A model generated the notes under the pieces. It made no database searches and had not been told where the DNA came from. It saw nothing but the letters and a program-made list of their open reading frames with translations. A DNA stretch of 64,000 nucleotides, from the NCBI RefSeq assembly GCF_000220705.2, contig NZ_CP023202.1, positions 5,982,501 to 6,046,500 on the forward strand, read 5' to 3'. Positions 1 through 9,917 of the stretch are shown one piece after another; within the stretch, counting starts at the first letter, position 1, and every line of letters starts with the position of its first letter. The stretch is from Streptomyces xinghaiensis S187 (GTDB lineage: Bacteria; Actinomycetota; Actinomycetes; Streptomycetales; Streptomycetaceae). The position numbers were made by a program, and so were the translations under genes.

Positions 1-1341
<1,341 letters not shown>

Positions 1342-1429
1342 GGCCCGGCGGCGGGCGATACGGTTGCCGGGGGCCCGGGTTCACGGTCCGGTCCCCGGCG
1401 ACGGCACGACGGAAGGACGCGGACAGCGC

Positions 1430-2062
1430 ATGGGCACCCCCGACATCCGGGACACCCCGGAGGAGTGGCGGGTCACCGCCACCGAGACCCCGTTCACCGG
1501 CAACAAGACCGGCGTCCGCACGGACGAGGTCGTCATGCCGGACGGGTCCACCGCCCGCCGCGACTACCAGACGCACCCCGGCTCGGTGGCGGTCCTCGCC
1601 CTGGACGAGCGGGACCGGGTCCTGCTGCTGCGCCAGTACCGGCACCCGGTGCGGCAGAAGCTCTGGGAGATCCCGGCCGGCCTGCTCGACGTGCCGGGGG
1701 AGAACCCGCTGCACGCCGCCCAGCGGGAGCTGTACGAGGAGGCGCACGTCAAGGCCGAGGACTGGCGCGTCCTCACGGACGTCTACACCTCGCCCGGCGG
1801 CTGCGACGAGGCGGTGCGGATCTTCCTCGCCCGGGAGATCTCCGCGGTCGAGGGCGAGCGCTTCGAAGTCTCCGAGGAGGAGGCGGACATGGAGCTGGCC
1901 CGGGTGCCGCTGGCGGAGCTCGTCCGGGGGGTGCTGGCGGGCGATCTGCACAACAACTGCCTGGTGGTCGGCGTGCTCGCGCTGACGGCGGTACGCGCCT
2001 CCGGCGGCCCGGAGACGCTCCGCCCGGCCGGGGCGCCGTGGCCGGCCCGGCCGTTCTCCTGA
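1430..2062 (+). CDS. Nudix hydrolase, ADP-ribose pyrophosphatase type
   Basis: A 210-residue Nudix protein of the ADP-ribose pyrophosphatase type, expected to hydrolyse ADP-ribose or similar nucleoside diphosphate sugars. The Nudix box is visible in the middle of the protein (GLLDVPGEN, then AQRELYEEAHV), preceded by the typical VLLLRQYRHPV strand and the substrate-side WEIPAG. The ATG at 1430 is chosen because ggaagga lies 12 bases upstream; an open frame from 1364 has no ribosome site and a non-conserved leader. It lies just downstream of pyrG and may be co-transcribed with it. The exact substrate cannot be told from the sequence. Confidence 0.9.
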   Translation: MGTPDIRDTPEEWRVTATETPFTGNKTGVRTDEVVMPDGSTARRDYQTHPGSVAVLALDERDRVLLLRQYRHPVRQKLWEIPAGLLDVPGENPLHAAQRELYEEAHVKAEDWRVLTDVYTSPGGCDEAVRIFLAREISAVEGERFEVSEEEADMELARVPLAELVRGVLAGDLHNNCLVVGVLALTAVRASGGPETLRPAGAPWPARPFS

Positions 2063-2086
2063 GCGCCGCGGTTTTCCCGGCCGTCC

Positions 2087-2110
2087 CGGTCTCCCCGGCC
2101 GGGGAGACCG
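2087..2110 (+). terminator. Perfect hairpin after the Nudix gene
   Basis: A 10-bp perfect stem (cggtctcccc at 2087-2096 against its complement at 2101-2110) with a ggcc loop, 25 bases after the Nudix stop codon. There is no T-tract, which is common for Streptomyces terminators. Confidence 0.6.
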
Positions 2111-2173
2111 CCGTCCCGGTCTCCTGAAGCCGCCCGCTCCGGACCGGCTCCTCCGGGGCCCGCCGCCCTCTCC

Positions 2174-2207
2174 CGGGTGCCCGGCGGGTCTCTCCGCCGG
2201 GCACCCG
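2174..2207 (+). terminator. Second hairpin before the ATPase/TPR gene
   Basis: A perfect 14-bp stem (cgggtgcccggcgg at 2174-2187, complement 2194-2207) with a 6-base loop. Together with the hairpin at 2087 it forms a tandem terminator that separates the pyrG/Nudix unit from the next gene. Confidence 0.65.
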
Positions 2208-2273
2208 TCCGGCTGCCGGCCCTTCCGTCACCCGGAGCGGCCGGATCACGGCCCGGGGTGAACTACCCTCGGT

Positions 2274-4376
2274 GTGCCCCTGGTGGAGCGGACGGACGGA
2301 GCGTGGCCGGTGACGGAGCAGGCGGTCGGCACCGACGGGCCGGCCGGGGTGACGGCGGGCGGGATCATCGGACGCGACCGGGAGCTCAAAGCCCTCCGCG
2401 CCGACATCGGACGGACCGGCCTCGACACCCTCTCCGGCCGGAAGGCCGCCCGCAGCAGGGTGCTGCTCGTCGCCGGCCGCCCCGGGTCCGGCCGGACGGC
2501 GCTGGCCGAGGAACTGGCCCGCGCGGTGGCCGCGGACTACCCGGGCGGCCTGTACCGGGTCCGGCTGACGGAGCCGGACGGCCGTCCCGTCCCGCCGGAG
2601 GACGCGGCCCGCGACCTGCTCGGCGCGCTCGGCGGCTCGGCGCCCGCCGGGGCCGCCGAGGACGAGCTCACCGAGGCCGTGCGCGCCGCCCTCGCCGGCC
2701 GCCGCTGCCTGCTGCTGCTGGACGACGCGGCCGACCCCGCGCAGGTGCACGAGCTGATCCCGGACACCCCGGGCTGCCTGGTGGTCGCGGTCTCCGAAGG
2801 GCCGCTGACCGGCATCCCCGACGTCCGGCCCTGCACCCTCGGCGGTCTCGGCACCACCGCGGCCGTCGCGCTGCTCGCCCGGTACGCGGGCCGTACCCGG
2901 GTGACCGTCGACCCGCAGGCCGCGCAGACGCTCGTCGAGGAGTGCGGCGGCCGCCCGGCGGCGCTGCTGGTCGCCGGGGGCTGGCTGGCGGGCCGTCCCA
3001 CCGCCTCCGTCGCGGACGCGGTGCTGGGGATGCGCGGACTGCCCTCCGGCGCGGACCGGGCGGTGCGCGCGGACCCCGGCTCGGCGGCACCGGTCTCCGG
3101 GGACGGCCCGTCGATACGGCCGCTGGCCCGCGCCTTCCGGCTCGCGTACGGCGGGCTGCCGCAGTCCGCCGCCGTGCTGCTCCGGCTGCTGGCGCTGGCC
3201 CCGGCCGGGTTCGCCGACGCGCAGATCGCCTCCGCGCTCGCGGGCTGCCCGCTCTCCGTCGCCCGGTCGCTGCTGGCCGATCTGGCGGCCCGGGGGATGC
3301 TCCGTCCCGCCGCGGAGCCGCCCGGGCTCCCCGGCGGCCCCGCCTACCGGCTGCCGGGCTGCCTCTTCCCGCTGGTGGACGCGGCACTGCGGGAGCGGGA
3401 GAAGCCCGCCGTGATCGGCACCGCCCGGGCCCGGATGCTGGAGCGCCTCGTGCGGCAGCTGCGGTCCTGCCGGGCGGAGGCGGAGCGCGACGAGGAGCCG
3501 GCGGCCCGGGCCTGGCTGGAGAAGCTGCCCCGGGACCTGCGCTTCCCGTCCCGGGCGGCGGCGGGGGTGTGGCTGGACGCCCGGCTGCCGGTGCTGCGGA
3601 CCGCGGTGCGGCTCGCCGTCGAGGAGGGCGAGCCGGCGACGCAGGCGCGGCGGCTGCTGTCGGCGCTCGCCCGGGCGCTGATCGCCCACCGCGGCGAGGA
3701 GGCGGCCGCCCCGGAGCTCTATCCGCTGCACCAGCTCGCCCTGGAGGCGGCCGAACGGCACCGGCTCGTACCGGAACAGGCGGCCGCCCACGTCAACCTG
3801 GCGGATCTGGACGCCGCCGCGGGCCGGGTCCGTGACGCCGCGGCCCGGTACCGCTCCGCGCTGGAAGCGGCGCGGGAGGCCGGGGACCGGGCGCTGGCGG
3901 GCCGGGTCATGGAGTCGCTCGGCGCCGCGTACGAGGAGCTGGAGGACTGGCAGCGCGCCGCGGACTGGTACGGCCGGGCGCTGGCCCTGCGGCTCTCCCG
4001 CGGGGAACTCGCCGCGGAGGTGCGCCTCTACGGGCGCCTGGGCACGGTGCACGGCCGCGCCGGTGACTGGGAGGAGTCGCTGCGCGACTGGCGGGCGGCG
4101 GCGGCCGGCTGCCGCAGGATGCGGGACGACGCGGGGCACGCCCGCGCGCTGGGCGAGCTGGCCTGGACCCAGGAGCGGGCGGGCCGGCCCGAGGAGTCGC
4201 TGCGGACCGGGGCCGAGGCGCTGGCCGCGGCCCGGCGGGCCGGCGACCGGCGGCTGGCGGCGGGGATCCAGTTGCGGACCGCGGACACCCTGGACCGGCT
4301 CGGCGATCCGGTGGCCGCCGGAGTCCAGCGGGCCGCGGCTCAGCGGCTGTTGAGGGAAACTCCAGGACCCGCCTAA
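2274..4376 (+). CDS. STAND-like ATPase with TPR repeats, no DNA-binding domain seen
   Basis: A 700-residue protein with the layout of an AfsR/STAND regulator without its DNA-binding part. An NB-ARC-like nucleotide-binding region comes first (about residues 30-280): a Walker A-like GRPGSGRTAL and a Walker B-like CLLLLDDA. A winged-helix-like middle and TPR-type helices follow (about 480-690, repeated AAxxYxxALxxAxxxGD patterns). The invariant Walker A lysine is replaced by arginine, so ATP hydrolysis may be weak or lost. The GTG at 2274 is the first start in the frame; another GTG near 2310 is possible. It probably acts as a signalling scaffold; ligand and partner are unknown. It lies directly upstream of ald. 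Confidence 0.75.
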   Translation: MPLVERTDGAWPVTEQAVGTDGPAGVTAGGIIGRDRELKALRADIGRTGLDTLSGRKAARSRVLLVAGRPGSGRTALAEELARAVAADYPGGLYRVRLTEPDGRPVPPEDAARDLLGALGGSAPAGAAEDELTEAVRAALAGRRCLLLLDDAADPAQVHELIPDTPGCLVVAVSEGPLTGIPDVRPCTLGGLGTTAAVALLARYAGRTRVTVDPQAAQTLVEECGGRPAALLVAGGWLAGRPTASVADAVLGMRGLPSGADRAVRADPGSAAPVSGDGPSIRPLARAFRLAYGGLPQSAAVLLRLLALAPAGFADAQIASALAGCPLSVARSLLADLAARGMLRPAAEPPGLPGGPAYRLPGCLFPLVDAALREREKPAVIGTARARMLERLVRQLRSCRAEAERDEEPAARAWLEKLPRDLRFPSRAAAGVWLDARLPVLRTAVRLAVEEGEPATQARRLLSALARALIAHRGEEAAAPELYPLHQLALEAAERHRLVPEQAAAHVNLADLDAAAGRVRDAAARYRSALEAAREAGDRALAGRVMESLGAAYEELEDWQRAADWYGRALALRLSRGELAAEVRLYGRLGTVHGRAGDWEESLRDWRAAAAGCRRMRDDAGHARALGELAWTQERAGRPEESLRTGAEALAAARRAGDRRLAAGIQLRTADTLDRLGDPVAAGVQRAAAQRLLRETPGPA

Positions 4377-4539
4377 GAAACATGTAGAACATCCAGCGGA
4401 AATTTGAGGTTTGCAAGGCTAGACAGGGGAACCTCCTTCATTAGACTGGCTGCGCCGCGGAAGAAGTGTGTGCATCCTGGATGTACCGGTATGTCCCGGC
4501 TTGCTGGAAGAACCCCCTCATCCAAGGACTGTGATCCCC

Positions 4540-5655
4540 GTGAAGGTCGGCATTCCCCGCGAGGTCAAGAACAACGAGTACCGGGTGGCGATAACCCCGG
4601 CCGGCGTGCACGAACTGGTGCGGGACGGGCACCGCGTCCTGGTGGAACGGGACGCCGGCCGCGGCTCCTCCATCCCGGACGAGGAGTACACCGCCGCCGG
4701 TGCCGCCGTCCTGGAGACCGCCGACGAGGTCTGGGCCGGCGCCGACCTGCTGCTCAAGGTGAAGGAGCCGGTCGCCGAGGAGTACCACCGCCTCCGCAAG
4801 GACCAGGTCCTCTTCACCTATCTGCACCTGGCCGCCTCCCGCGAGTGCACCGAGGCGCTGCTGGAGTCCGGCACCACCGCCATCGCCTACGAGACGGTGG
4901 AGACCGCCGGCCGCCGGCTGCCGCTCCTCGCCCCGATGTCCGAGGTCGCCGGCCGGATCGCGCCCCAGGTGGGCGCGTACCACCTGATGCGCTCGGCCGG
5001 CGGGCGCGGGGTGCTGCCCGGCGGGGTGCCGGGTGTGCCGGCGGGCCGCGCCGTGATCATCGGCGCCGGTGTCTCCGGCTGGAACGCCGCCCAGATCGCC
5101 ATCGGCATGGGCTTCCACGTCACCCTGCTCGACAAGGACGTCAACAAGCTGCGCGAGGCCGACAAGATCTTCGGCACCCGCGTGCAGACCGTCACCTCCA
5201 ACGCCTTCGAGCTGGAGCGCGCCGTGCTCGCCGCCGACCTGGTGATCGGCGCTGTGCTCATCCCCGGCGCCAAGGCGCCCAAGCTGGTCACCAACGAGCT
5301 GGTCTCCCGGATGAAGCCCGGAAGTGTCCTTGTCGACATCGCCATCGACCAGGGCGGCTGCTTCGAGGACTCCCGTCCGACCACCCACGCCGAACCGGCG
5401 TTCACCGTCCACGACTCGGTCTTCTACTGCGTGGCCAACATGCCGGGCGCGGTGCCGAACACCTCCACCCACGCGCTGACCAACGTCACGCTGCCGTACA
5501 TCGTGGAACTCGCCGGCCGGGGCTGGCGCGAGGCGCTGCGCCGGGACCCCGCGCTGGCCAAGGGCCTCAACACCCATGAGGGGCAGGTGACCTACGGGCC
5601 CGTGGCCGAGGCGCACGGCATGGCCGCGGCCGACCTCGGCGCCCTGCTCGGCTGA
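4540..5655 (+). CDS. ald: L-alanine dehydrogenase
   Basis: This enzyme interconverts L-alanine with pyruvate and ammonia using NAD, and supports nitrogen assimilation and alanine use in the cytosol. The protein is 371 residues, the usual family length, and starts MKVGIPREVKNNEYRVA. The substrate-side lysine (LLKVKEPV), the catalytic histidine region (FTYLHLAA), the NAD-binding Rossmann glycine motif (IIGAGVSGWNAA) and the catalytic aspartate segment (VDIAIDQGGC) are all present. The GTG at 4540 is preferred over the in-frame GTG at 4531 because aagga at 4524-4528 sits about 11 bases upstream of the former and only 2 from the latter. The leader from 4377 is less GC-rich than its surroundings and probably holds the promoter. 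Confidence 0.96.
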   Translation: MKVGIPREVKNNEYRVAITPAGVHELVRDGHRVLVERDAGRGSSIPDEEYTAAGAAVLETADEVWAGADLLLKVKEPVAEEYHRLRKDQVLFTYLHLAASRECTEALLESGTTAIAYETVETAGRRLPLLAPMSEVAGRIAPQVGAYHLMRSAGGRGVLPGGVPGVPAGRAVIIGAGVSGWNAAQIAIGMGFHVTLLDKDVNKLREADKIFGTRVQTVTSNAFELERAVLAADLVIGAVLIPGAKAPKLVTNELVSRMKPGSVLVDIAIDQGGCFEDSRPTTHAEPAFTVHDSVFYCVANMPGAVPNTSTHALTNVTLPYIVELAGRGWREALRRDPALAKGLNTHEGQVTYGPVAEAHGMAAADLGALLG

Positions 5656-5721
5656 GCCCGCCGGCAACTCCCCGGGGCGCGGGCCCCCTACGCCATGACG
5701 GGGCGTCAACCATGCGATTTC

Positions 5722-5750
5722 GGCCGGACCTCGAAGAGTGAGGTCCGGCC
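5722..5750 (+). terminator. Terminator after ald
   Basis: A perfect 11-bp stem (ggccggacctc at 5722-5732 against 5740-5750) with a 7-base loop gaagagt, 67 bases after the ald stop codon. No T-tract follows. Confidence 0.7.
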
Positions 5751-5910
5751 GGACGTGTGTCCGGCTTCTCCCACGACGGGGTCAACACGCCTCGAACATC
5801 ACCGTTCGACCGGTTTCGTTCCTGCCGGAATGTGCCCTCCGGAGGCGTAAACGCCCTTGACAGCGGGCAGTTCCGCCTCCGACACAGGGTGCCGGGTGCG
5901 GCGGATTGTG

Positions 5911-5940
5911 TTGCTGTGAGGCGTCGACACGCCATAGAGT
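5911..5940 (+). promoter_or_regulatory. Candidate vegetative promoter of the parA-scp operon
   Basis: TTGCTG (5911-5916), an 18-base spacer and TAGAGT (5935-5940) fit the main Streptomyces sigma factor (HrdB) consensus. The predicted leader to the parA GTG is about 70 bases. A short inverted repeat (ggcgt/acgcc, 5920-5933) lies between the two boxes. Confidence 0.4.
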
Positions 5941-6016
5941 CGCCAACCGTCGGCATAGTGCCACGCTGACCTATCGATAAAGTTTTCTGGTCACATCCAA
6001 GGAGGTAAGACGACTT

Positions 6017-7174
6017 GTGAATGAGTCGACATTTACTCCCGGAGGTGGCCGGCCGGATGCGGCTGCGCAGGGCCGGAGCCTTTCGGGGCTCGAATCTGCC
6101 GGATCCATAGCTGTCCACACCTTCGCAGCCCAGCAGAGCACGACAGCCCACATGAGCATGGACGGCCATCACGTGAACGACACGGCCGGCGGCCAGGGTG
6201 GCGGCGAGCCCGCCCGTTTCGCCGACTACGAGGACCTGCCCGACGGGCACTTCTACGACCCGGACGCGGAGTACGAGCCCGATCCGGAGTACGCGGCCAC
6301 CCTCGCCCCGGACGCGGCCCGCCAGCGCCGGGAGCGGGTCGGCCCCACCGGGCGTCCGCTGCCGTACTTCCCGATCCCCGGCCCGCTCACCGACCACGGC
6401 CCCGCCAAGGTCATCGCGATGTGCAACCAGAAGGGCGGGGTCGGCAAGACCACCTCGACCATCAACCTGGGCGCCGCGCTGGCCGAGTACGGACGCCGGG
6501 TGCTGCTGGTCGACTTCGACCCGCAGGGCGCGCTCTCCGTCGGGCTCGGCGTCAACCCGATGGAACTCGACCTCACCGTCTACAACCTGCTCATGGAGCG
6601 GGGCATGGCGGCGGACGAGGTGCTGCTCAAGACCGCGGTCCCCAACATGGACCTGCTGCCGAGCAACATCGACCTGTCGGCCGCCGAGGTGCAGCTCGTC
6701 AGCGAGGTGGCCCGGGAGTCCACGCTCCAGCGCGCCCTGAAGCCGCTGCTCGCGGACTACGACTACATCGTCATCGACTGCCAGCCGTCCCTCGGCCTGC
6801 TGACCGTCAACGCGCTCACCGCGGCGCACAAGGTGATCGTTCCGCTGGAGTGCGAGTTCTTCGCGCTGCGCGGGGTGGCCCTGCTCACCGAGACCATCGA
6901 GAAGGTCCAGGAACGGCTCAACCCCGAGCTGGAACTGGACGGCATCCTCGCCACCATGTACGACTCCCGGACCGTCCACAGCCGGGAGGTCCTCGCACGC
7001 GTGGTCGAGGCCTTCGACGACCACGTCTACCACACGGTGATCGGCCGCACGGTCCGCTTCCCGGAGACCACGGTCGCCGGTGAGCCGATCACCACCTACG
7101 CCTCCAACTCCGTGGGCGCCGCCGCCTACCGCCAGCTCGCCAGGGAGGTGCTCGCCCGGTGCCACGCCGAGTGA
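6017..7174 (+). CDS. parA: ParA/Soj-family ATPase, chromosomal, linked to scpAB
   Basis: A 385-residue ParA-family ATPase that would position DNA or protein cargo. After a long, poorly conserved N-terminal extension (about 130 residues), the deviant Walker A CNQKGGVGKTT appears with its signature lysine, followed by LVDFDPQGALSVGLG and the Walker B-like YIVIDCQPSLGLLTVNA. The GTG at 6017 is preceded by a very strong aaggaggt 10 bases upstream. A later ATG at 6152 would remove 45 residues but lacks such a site. The 3' end overlaps the next gene by 16 bases, so the two are translationally coupled. This is not the oriC-linked parAB pair: the partner is not a ParB, and scpAB/rluB lie downstream. 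Confidence 0.93.
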   Translation: MNESTFTPGGGRPDAAAQGRSLSGLESAGSIAVHTFAAQQSTTAHMSMDGHHVNDTAGGQGGGEPARFADYEDLPDGHFYDPDAEYEPDPEYAATLAPDAARQRRERVGPTGRPLPYFPIPGPLTDHGPAKVIAMCNQKGGVGKTTSTINLGAALAEYGRRVLLVDFDPQGALSVGLGVNPMELDLTVYNLLMERGMAADEVLLKTAVPNMDLLPSNIDLSAAEVQLVSEVARESTLQRALKPLLADYDYIVIDCQPSLGLLTVNALTAAHKVIVPLECEFFALRGVALLTETIEKVQERLNPELELDGILATMYDSRTVHSREVLARVVEAFDDHVYHTVIGRTVRFPETTVAGEPITTYASNSVGAAAYRQLAREVLARCHAE

Positions 7175-7767
7175 GTCTTCCCGGCGCCGACGAACTGTTC
7201 CGCACCACCGGGGGGACCGCGCTCCAGGCGTCCTCACCGGCCTCCGCCCGCGAGCACGCGGGCGGGGAGACCACCGCGGAGACGCCGCGGGTCCCCGCCC
7301 CGGCGGCCTCGGGCGAGGACGGCGAGGGTACGGCCGGCGGCGACACCGGCCGGCCCGAGGCCGCTCCCGAGCACGGCGGCCGGGGAGCCCCGGCCCTCCG
7401 CGCCGACGCACCGGAACGGTCCGCGCCGTCCGTCCCGGCCGTCCCGCCCGTACGGCCCACCGGCGGGCGGCAGCAGGAGACGGGGCCGGCGTCGCGCACC
7501 CCCGCCGCGGGAGGAGCGGCCCGCCGCCGTACCCGTGCGGCCGGCCGCCGGCCCAGCGGCCGGGAGCGTCACGACGAGAAGATCACGGTGTACGTCTCCG
7601 CCGAGGAACTGATGGACCTCGAACACGCGCGCCTGGTGCTCCGCGGCGAACACGGGCTGGCCGTCGACCGCGGCCGGATCGTGCGGGAGGCCGTCGCGGT
7701 CGTCCTCGCCGACCTGGAGTCGCGGGGGGACGCGAGCATCCTCGTACGGCGCCTGCGCGGCAGCTGA
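7159..7767 (+). CDS. Small basic protein with C-terminal ribbon-helix-helix-like domain, ParA partner candidate
   Basis: A 202-residue protein coupled to parA by a 16-base overlap. The first 130 residues are Ala/Pro/Glu/Arg-rich and look disordered. The C-terminal 65 residues are compact: KITVYVSAEELMDLEHARL gives a short beta strand and a helix, then VDRGRIVREAVAVVLADLE gives a second helix, the pattern of a ribbon-helix-helix DNA-binding fold. Context and fold suggest a centromere-binding or adaptor partner of ParA, as RHH proteins are in plasmid type Ib systems; this is inference. The GTG at 7159 has gggagg 10 bases upstream; a GTG at 7171 overlapping the parA stop is the alternative. A 60-base gap separates it from scpA. 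Confidence 0.8.
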   Translation: MPRRVSLPGADELFRTTGGTALQASSPASAREHAGGETTAETPRVPAPAASGEDGEGTAGGDTGRPEAAPEHGGRGAPALRADAPERSAPSVPAVPPVRPTGGRQQETGPASRTPAAGGAARRRTRAAGRRPSGRERHDEKITVYVSAEELMDLEHARLVLRGEHGLAVDRGRIVREAVAVVLADLESRGDASILVRRLRGS

Positions 7768-7827
7768 GCGGTAACCTGCCCGTTCCACGGGCGGCACTCC
7801 GCCCGGCCCTCCGCACCATGGACCGCG

Positions 7828-9198
7828 ATGCCGCCGACCGACGACCGAGACCCGCCCCGCCGGCCGGGCCGCCGCCCGCTGGGCGCCGGTCCGGGTGCCC
7901 GCCCGTCCCCTCTTCCGGTGCCGGACCCCGTGCCGGCTCCGGACCCGGCGCCGGACCCGGTGCAGGCACCGGCTCCCGGAACGGCGGACGCGCCCGCGTA
8001 CACGCCCCCGGGCCCGGCGCTCCCCGCCACCGCGCCGCGGCCCGCCGGGGAGCCGTCCCCGTCCGCCCCGGAGCCCTCACCCGCCCCGGAACCGGCGCCC
8101 CCGGTGAAACCCGCGCCCGCGGCGGAGCCCGGGGCAGGGTCCGGCCCTCCGCCGGCCCCCGCACCGGACGCCGTGCAGGCGCCGCCGGCCCGCGACCGTG
8201 CCGGACAGGACGACGACGGAGCCCGCCCCGCGCCGGTCCCTGCCTCCGCGGAACAGGACGGCGACGGAGCGTCCCCATCCGGCGACGCCGCCGGCGAGGC
8301 CCATGAGGGCACCGGTGAAGCCGCTGCTGAAGCCGCCGGTGAAGGCGCCGAGGAGGGCGACGGCCGGTTCACCGTGCGGCTGGCGAACTTCGAGGGCCCC
8401 TTCGACCTGCTGCTGCAACTGATCGCCAAGCACAAGCTCGATGTGACCGAGGTCGCCCTCTCCCGGGTCACCGACGACTTCATGGCGCACATCCGGGCCA
8501 TGGGACCGGACTGGGACCTCGACCAGACCACCGAGTTCCTGGTCGTCGCCGCGACCCTCCTCGACCTGAAGGCCGCCCGGCTGCTCCCCGCCGCCGAGGT
8601 CGAGGACGAGGCCGACCTCGCGCTGCTGGAGGCCCGGGATCTGCTCTTCGCGCGGCTGCTGCAGTACCGCGCGTACAAGCGCATCGCCGACATCTTCGGC
8701 GAGCGGCTGGTCACCGAGGCTCGCCGGCACCCCCGCACGGTCGGCCTGGAACCGCACCACGCCGAACTGCTGCCCGATGTCGTCATCAGCATCGGGGCCG
8801 AGGGCTTCGCCCGGCTCGCGGTCAAGGCGATGCAGCCCCGCGCGAAACCGCAGGTGTACGTGGACCACATCCACGCCCCGCTGGTCAGCGTGCGCGAGCA
8901 GGCGGGGATCGTGATCGCCCGGCTGCGCGCCGCCGGAGCGGCGACGTTCCTGGAGCTGACCGAGGACACCGACGACACCCTCACCGTCGTCGCCCGCTTC
9001 CTCGCGCTGCTGGAGCTCTACCGGGAACGCGCGGTCGAGCTCGACCAGGAGGAGGCGCTCGGCTCGCTCCTCGTCCGCTGGACCGGCGCGCGGGACGGGG
9101 ACGGCGAGCGGCCCCTCGTCACGGACGAGTTCGACCAGGAGCCGGGGACACCGGCGGACGAGAAGACCGGCGCGGCCGGGCAGAAGGAGACGGCGTGA
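7828..9198 (+). CDS. scpA: Segregation and condensation protein A
   Basis: ScpA is the kleisin subunit that bridges SMC heads in the bacterial condensin complex and works with ScpB. The protein has 456 residues, longer than the roughly 250 typical, because the first 180 residues are a Pro/Ala-rich low-complexity tail. The conserved core begins FTVRLANFEGPFDLLLQL, then KLDVTEVALSRVTDDFMAHI, and ends in a winged-helix-like region (LTVVARFLALLELYRERAV). The ATG at 7828 is the first start in this frame, and no strong ribosome site is visible. Its GTGA end overlaps scpB by 4 bases, indicating coupled synthesis. Confidence 0.95.
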   Translation: MPPTDDRDPPRRPGRRPLGAGPGARPSPLPVPDPVPAPDPAPDPVQAPAPGTADAPAYTPPGPALPATAPRPAGEPSPSAPEPSPAPEPAPPVKPAPAAEPGAGSGPPPAPAPDAVQAPPARDRAGQDDDGARPAPVPASAEQDGDGASPSGDAAGEAHEGTGEAAAEAAGEGAEEGDGRFTVRLANFEGPFDLLLQLIAKHKLDVTEVALSRVTDDFMAHIRAMGPDWDLDQTTEFLVVAATLLDLKAARLLPAAEVEDEADLALLEARDLLFARLLQYRAYKRIADIFGERLVTEARRHPRTVGLEPHHAELLPDVVISIGAEGFARLAVKAMQPRAKPQVYVDHIHAPLVSVREQAGIVIARLRAAGAATFLELTEDTDDTLTVVARFLALLELYRERAVELDQEEALGSLLVRWTGARDGDGERPLVTDEFDQEPGTPADEKTGAAGQKETA

Positions 9199-9917
9199 GC
9201 ACGGTGCACGGGACCGGCGGGGCGGACGAGGCGTACGACATCCGGGAGTTGGCGGCGGACGGGCCGGGCGCGGAGGCGGAACCCCCGGCCGGGGACCGGG
9301 ACGTGGCCGGCCTCGACCTCAAACCCGCCCTGGAAGCGGTCCTGATGGTCGTCGACGAGCCCGCGACCGCCGACCACCTGGCCAAGGTGCTGGAGCGCCC
9401 GCGCCGCGCCGTCTCCGACGCCCTGCGCGAACTGGCGGACGAGTACACGGTCCAGGGCCGGGGCTTCGAGCTGCGGCTGGTGGCGGGCGGCTGGCGCTTC
9501 TACACCCGGCCCGAGTACGCTGACGCCGTCGAGTCGTTCGTCCTGGACGGCCGGCAGGCCCGGCTCACCCAGGCCGCTCTGGAGACACTCGCCGTGGTCG
9601 CGTACCGGCAGCCGGTGAGCAGGTCCCGCGTCTCGGCCGTACGAGGGGTCAACTGTGACGGTGTGATGCGCACCCTCCTCCAGCGGGGTCTGGTGGAGGA
9701 GGGGGGCACGGAACCCGAGACAGGTGCGATCCTGTACAGGACGACGAACTACTTCCTGGAGCGGATGGGCCTGCGCGGCCTGGACGAACTGCCGGAGCTC
9801 GCGCCCTTCCTCCCCGAGGCGGAGGCGATCGAGCCGGAGTCCCAGGAGGGAGTGCCGTCGTTCGATCCGGACGCTCCGGACACAGACGACAGCGGCCACT
9901 CTCAGACGGAACTTTGA
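9195..9917 (+). CDS. scpB: Segregation and condensation protein B
   Basis: ScpB dimerises and binds the ScpA kleisin in the SMC complex. The 240-residue protein shows the two winged-helix regions typical of the family: LDLKPALEAVLMVVDEPAT with AKVLERPRRAVSDALRELA first, then RLTQAALETLAVVAYRQPV followed by VRGVNCDGVMRTLLQRGL. The GTG start lies inside the scpA stop (GTGA). The gene ends in TGATG, whose last three bases start rluB, so scpA, scpB and rluB form one translationally coupled unit. Confidence 0.96.
   Translation: MSTVHGTGGADEAYDIRELAADGPGAEAEPPAGDRDVAGLDLKPALEAVLMVVDEPATADHLAKVLERPRRAVSDALRELADEYTVQGRGFELRLVAGGWRFYTRPEYADAVESFVLDGRQARLTQAALETLAVVAYRQPVSRSRVSAVRGVNCDGVMRTLLQRGLVEEGGTEPETGAILYRTTNYFLERMGLRGLDELPELAPFLPEAEAIEPESQEGVPSFDPDAPDTDDSGHSQTEL

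Larger units (their letters stand above)
5656..6016. other. Intergenic region between ald and parA
   Basis: A 361-base gap. It holds a hairpin after ald (5722-5750) and a candidate parA promoter (5911-5940). The rest is less GC-rich than the genes and contains no convincing reading frame. Confidence 0.6.

Noticed and set aside
1773..4139. 788-codon frame on the - strand
   Set aside because: Antisense to the ATPase/TPR gene; translation is Arg/Pro/Gly/Ala-rich with no motif, typical of shadow frames in high-GC DNA.
5857..5862. TTGACA as the -35 of parA
   Set aside because: No acceptable -10 box 16-19 bases downstream; the pair at 5911/5935 fits better.
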